DNA from: Opitutus sp. GAS368 | GTDB taxonomy: Bacteria > Verrucomicrobiota > Verrucomicrobiia > Opitutales > Opitutaceae | Direction: 5' to 3' | DNA: 64,000 bases | Assembly: GCA_945903545.1 (NCBI GenBank) | Contig: CAMDOO010000004.1 | Location: forward strand, 20,523 to 84,522 | In this document: one piece after another, positions 61,351 to 64,000 of the stretch | Layout: every line of letters begins with the position of its first letter | Position numbering within the stretch: the first letter of the stretch is position 1 | Made by a program: the position numbers and the translations under genes | The notes under the pieces: generated by a model | The model's database searches: none | Seen by the model: only the letters and a program-made list of their open reading frames with translations | What the model was told of the DNA's origin: nothing

Positions 61351-62733
61351 CTACCGCCCGCCCTTGCCGAGCAGCGCCACGGGAATTGTTGCAAGGAGGA
61401 TCTTCGCATCGAGCCAGAGCGACCATTCGTCGATGTACTGCAGATCGAGGCGGACCCAGTCGGTGAAATCGGCGATGTCGTTGCGGCCGCTGATCTGCCA
61501 GAGGCAGGTGAGTCCGGGGCGGACGCTGAGGCGGCGGCGGTGGGTGTCGTCGTCGAAGCGTTTGACCTCCTCGACCGGGAGCGGGCGCGGGCCGACGAGG
61601 CTCATCTCGCCGCGCAGCACGTTCCAGAGCTGCGGCAGTTCGTCGAGGCTGTGGCGGCGGAGGAAACGCCCGAGCGGGGTGACCCGCGGGTCGTCGCTTA
61701 CCTTGAACACGGGCCCGCGCATCTCGTTGCGGCCGGCCAATTCCTCCTGCCGCTGCTCGGCGCCGACGGTCATCGAACGGAACTTGTACATGGTGAACGG
61801 CCGCCCGTTCAGGCCGGTGCGGGCCTGGCGGTAGAGCACGGGGCCGGGTGACGACAGCCGGATGGCGAGCGCGACGAGCCCGATCAGGGGGGAGAGCACG
61901 AGCAGCAGGATCGCCCCGCCGACATAATCGAGGACCTGCTTGAGGAGCAGTTCCACGGGCGAGGCGGCCTGAGCGCGGTAATAGAACACGGGTTCGCCGC
62001 CGAAGCGGTCGAGGATGAGCCGCGGGGTCTCGAGGGCGACGAGCCCCGGGCGCACGAGCACCTCGATGCCCTCGTGGCCGCAGAGGCGGAGGATGCGCCG
62101 CGAGGCGTCCTCGGGCAGGCCGGCGAGGTTGAGGATCACGACGTTGGGGGCGCGCTCGTGGAGGAGGGCGACAAATTCCGTGTCGGGCTGCGCGGCGGGG
62201 TCGAAGTCGCCGGCATCCTCGAGTCCGGCGGTGTCGGCCCGAGTGAGGCCGGCGCGCAAGCGGGTGTTCTCGGCGGGGCGGCCGACCCACAGCACGCGGC
62301 GGCGGAACTGGGCCTGGGCGAATTCGCGCGAGTCAAGCCAGGCGGTGAACTCATAGCGGAGGTAAAGCAACAGCCCGGCGAAGCCGCCGACGAGGATGAT
62401 GACCGAGCGCGCGAGCTGCTCGCGCAGGATGAAGAGCCACGTGATGAGCCCGAAGACGGTGAACGCGCAGCTGCGCAGGATGACCCACAGCGCCGCGAGC
62501 CGCGCGGTGGTGTGCGGCGAATCGTAGAAACCCTGGAGGTGCAGGATGACGGGCCCGAGGACGGCCACCGCCGGCAACAGGCGCAGGTAGTCCGCCAGCG
62601 GCTCGAGCGGGGACAGGTCGAACCAGGGGAAACGGGCGCGCAGGAAATAAGCGGCCAGGAACGCCGCGACAAAGAGCGCGCCGTCCGCCAGTTGGCGGAG
62701 CCGGGTGCGCGTGCGCTGGGGGCGGTGAAGCAC
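61351..62733 (-). CDS. Polyprenyl-phosphate sugar phosphotransferase (exopolysaccharide initiator)
   Basis: A 460-residue WbaP/EpsE-type protein that starts a polysaccharide by transferring a sugar-1-phosphate to undecaprenyl phosphate. The N-terminal four membrane helices and a Rossmann-like domain (VLWVGRPAENTRLRAGLT) are followed by a fifth membrane segment (VGGAILLLVLSPLIGLVALA) and the catalytic domain: GPVLYRQARTGLNGRPFTMY, KFRSM, RFLRRHSLDELPQLWNVLRG and SVRPGLTCLWQISGRNDI. This version (with PEP-CTERM/EpsB-type loci) goes with the GspB-like and ATPase genes upstream. The start is GTG at 62733. Confidence 0.93.
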   Translation of the reverse strand: MLHRPQRTRTRLRQLADGALFVAAFLAAYFLRARFPWFDLSPLEPLADYLRLLPAVAVLGPVILHLQGFYDSPHTTARLAALWVILRSCAFTVFGLITWLFILREQLARSVIILVGGFAGLLLYLRYEFTAWLDSREFAQAQFRRRVLWVGRPAENTRLRAGLTRADTAGLEDAGDFDPAAQPDTEFVALLHERAPNVVILNLAGLPEDASRRILRLCGHEGIEVLVRPGLVALETPRLILDRFGGEPVFYYRAQAASPVELLLKQVLDYVGGAILLLVLSPLIGLVALAIRLSSPGPVLYRQARTGLNGRPFTMYKFRSMTVGAEQRQEELAGRNEMRGPVFKVSDDPRVTPLGRFLRRHSLDELPQLWNVLRGEMSLVGPRPLPVEEVKRFDDDTHRRRLSVRPGLTCLWQISGRNDIADFTDWVRLDLQYIDEWSLWLDAKILLATIPVALLGKGGR

Positions 62734-62760
62734 GGTGATGGGGAGCGCCCGCCGCCGCGC

Positions 62761-63435
62761 TCAGAAGCGGCGCACGTAGGAGGCGCCGCGTTCGTCGGTG
62801 AACGTCAGGCGGTCGGACCTGATCTCGGTCAGCTTCAGCCCGAGCGCCCGGTCGACCACGTCGTTGATCCGGTAAACCTTGTCGTTGATCTGCACCTTGC
62901 TGTCGGCGGGCGTGGCCCCGACGGACCAGGCCGTCACCCGCACCGTCTCGACGTAGTCCTGCAGGGTCCCGGCCGGGGCGCCGCGTGCGCCGGGGGCGGC
63001 GGCGGTCGGGGTCACGAGGGTGGGACGCTCGGGCGCCGGGGCAACGGGGACTGTCGCCGCTGCGCCGCCGGCCGGGGGCAGGTTGAGCACGATCGGCGCC
63101 AGCGGGGTGTCAGACTTGCCCGCCGGGCCGGGGGTGATCTGGATGCTGGGGCCGGCGGTGGCGGTCGAATTGGTCCGGACCGCCGGGGCGAACTTCGCCT
63201 TGGCGGTGGCGAGGGCCACGCGGGCGGCGATTTCCTCCTCGCTCGGGCGGAGCATGACGACCGCGACGATGGCGGCCACGACCACGGCCACGACGAGGCC
63301 GCCGGCGATGAAGAGCACCTGCTTGGCGGCGGGCGTCGAGCCGCGGCGAATGACAACGCGCGGGCCCTCGCCACCGGGCACCTCGGCGGTGCGCTGGCGC
63401 TGGGCTTTTTTCAAGGCGTCCGAGATCAGGCTCAT
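62761..63435 (-). CDS. GspB/T2SSB-type membrane protein
   Basis: A 224-residue bitopic protein. The N-terminus MSLISDALKKAQRQR is the hallmark of GspB-like partners of the ExeA-type ATPase. One membrane helix (about residues 40-62) and a long Ala/Pro linker lead to a C-terminal T2SSB domain: KVQINDKVYRINDVVDRALG, LKLTEIRSDRLTFTDERGAS, YVRRF. In GspAB pairs this protein links ATPase activity to secretin assembly through peptidoglycan. The ATPase gene lies 32 bases upstream on the same strand and the sugar transferase gene 27 bases downstream. Confidence 0.85.
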   Translation of the reverse strand: MSLISDALKKAQRQRTAEVPGGEGPRVVIRRGSTPAAKQVLFIAGGLVVAVVVAAIVAVVMLRPSEEEIAARVALATAKAKFAPAVRTNSTATAGPSIQITPGPAGKSDTPLAPIVLNLPPAGGAAATVPVAPAPERPTLVTPTAAAPGARGAPAGTLQDYVETVRVTAWSVGATPADSKVQINDKVYRINDVVDRALGLKLTEIRSDRLTFTDERGASYVRRF

Positions 63436-63467
63436 GGCGGCGGGCGTTCCGGGAAAGGGTGGGGCGG

Positions 63468-64000
63468 TCAGTCGGTGAGCTTTTCGACGTCCTTGAGGGC
63501 GCGGCGGACGTCCCAGAATGTAACCTCGTCGGACTCCCGCACAAAAGCGGAAAGCAGGGCCTTGTCGCAGAGGCTGTTCACCATGCGCGGAATGCCGCCG
63601 CTGCCGCGGTGGATCAGGCGCAGGGCCCACTTGGTGAAGCTCGGCGTGCCCTGGCTGCCGGCGAGGGTCAGGCGGTGCTGGATGTAATGGGTGACGTCGG
63701 TGAGCGAAAGCTTGTGCAGCTCGTAGTGGACGAGGATGCGCTGGCGGAGCTGGCGGAGTTCGTCGCGGGCGAGGATCGCCTTCAGCTCGGTCTGGCCCAT
63801 GAGGACGATCTGGAGGAGCTTCTGCTTGTCGGTTTCGAGGTTGGAGAGGAGGCGGATCTGCTCGAGGACCTCGAACTTGAGGTTCTGCGCCTCGTCGATG
63901 ATCAGTACGATGTCGCGGCCGCGATCGATGCGCTCGAGGAGCACGCGGTTCATCTGGGAGACGAGATCGGCCTGGCTCCGCGCGAGCTTGGTTTCGCCGA
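63468..64000 (-). CDS. ExeA/GspA-like AAA ATPase, C-terminal part (5' end outside window)
   Basis: The C-terminal ~177 residues of an AAA+ ATPase of the ExeA/PEP-CTERM secretion-ATPase type. The frame is open to the window edge (ETKLARSQADLVSQMNRVLL). Walker B is IVLIIDEAQNL, followed by sensor-1 LQIVLMGQTEL, the arginine-finger-like RQLRQRILVHYEL, and the C-terminal lid SGGIPRMVNSLCDKALLSAF. The P-loop is outside the window. The pairing with a GspB-like protein and a sugar phosphotransferase indicates an exopolysaccharide export/assembly locus. Confidence 0.9.
   Translation of the reverse strand, partial: GETKLARSQADLVSQMNRVLLERIDRGRDIVLIIDEAQNLKFEVLEQIRLLSNLETDKQKLLQIVLMGQTELKAILARDELRQLRQRILVHYELHKLSLTDVTHYIQHRLTLAGSQGTPSFTKWALRLIHRGSGGIPRMVNSLCDKALLSAFVRESDEVTFWDVRRALKDVEKLTD

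Noticed and set aside
1..64000. CRISPR array, prophage or insertion sequence
   Set aside because: No regularly spaced direct repeats with unique spacers, no cas, transposase or phage structural genes; the repeats present are hairpins without spacers.

Overview
This is a GC-rich bacterial chromosome segment that reads as a member of the Verrucomicrobiota, most likely Opitutaceae (inference). Supporting signs are a fused murC-murB gene followed by a separate ddl, a complete dcw cluster, large Ala/Pro- and Gly/Arg-rich secreted proteins, a PVC-style secreted dehydrogenase/cytochrome c, and intergenic gaps full of small hairpin repeats. No phage, insertion sequence, CRISPR array or complete tRNA/rRNA gene was found.

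Layout. 1-5240: the 3' end of moaA, tatA, a remnant of an aldo/keto reductase, a TonB-dependent receptor, and an ECF sigma operon (sigma factor, small membrane protein, CpxP/Spy-like protein). The same unusual promoter-like motif precedes tatA and the sigma gene. 5240-25100: housekeeping and transport genes: a left-handed beta-helix protein, trpS, a methyltransferase, pyruvate carboxylase, a membrane/spermidine-synthase-like fusion, a PEBP protein, vapBC, an MFS exporter, a PVC dehydrogenase/cytochrome, a damaged doxX-pirin/LysR module and dctA. 24590-44110: the dcw cluster in the order mraZ, orf64, rsmH, ftsL-like, ftsI, murE, murF, mraY, murD, a LysM protein, ftsW, murG, murC-B, ddl, ftsQ, ftsA, ftsZ. 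An MraZ operator lies at its head and the start/stop junctions are tight. 44110-64000: a lipase-like hydrolase, an ORF6N remnant, a polyprenyl diphosphate synthase, a second ECF sigma operon, class I fumarase, a SUI1/YciH-like factor, purA and guaB side by side, menC-menE with a deleted menI-like thioesterase nearby, a secreted esterase, polX, and the edge of an exopolysaccharide/secretion locus (sugar transferase, GspB-like protein, ExeA-like ATPase).

How the genes work together. The dcw block makes lipid II (MurC/B/D/E/F, MraY, MurG, Ddl) and builds the divisome (FtsL/I/W/Q/A/Z). MurE carries a DNPR motif, which points to meso-diaminopimelate peptidoglycan. Polyprenyl diphosphate synthase, MenC and MenE point to menaquinone synthesis. 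GuaB and PurA, side by side, partition IMP between GMP and AMP. Pyruvate carboxylase, fumarase and DctA serve C4-acid metabolism.

Two themes run through the window. First, several genes are scars of simple deletions: aldo/keto reductase, pirin plus LysR, ORF6N and a menI-like thioesterase. Second, most intergenic gaps carry hairpins built from short repeated words (TTCTCG, CACAGAGA, CGCCAAGA, GTGACGGG) or from a GGTAGGG element whose stem changes in a base-pair-preserving way. Some of these repeats reach into coding sequence (menE, the YciH-like gene, the polX stop). The FtsZ is also unusual, with Thr at the second catalytic Asp of the T7 loop.
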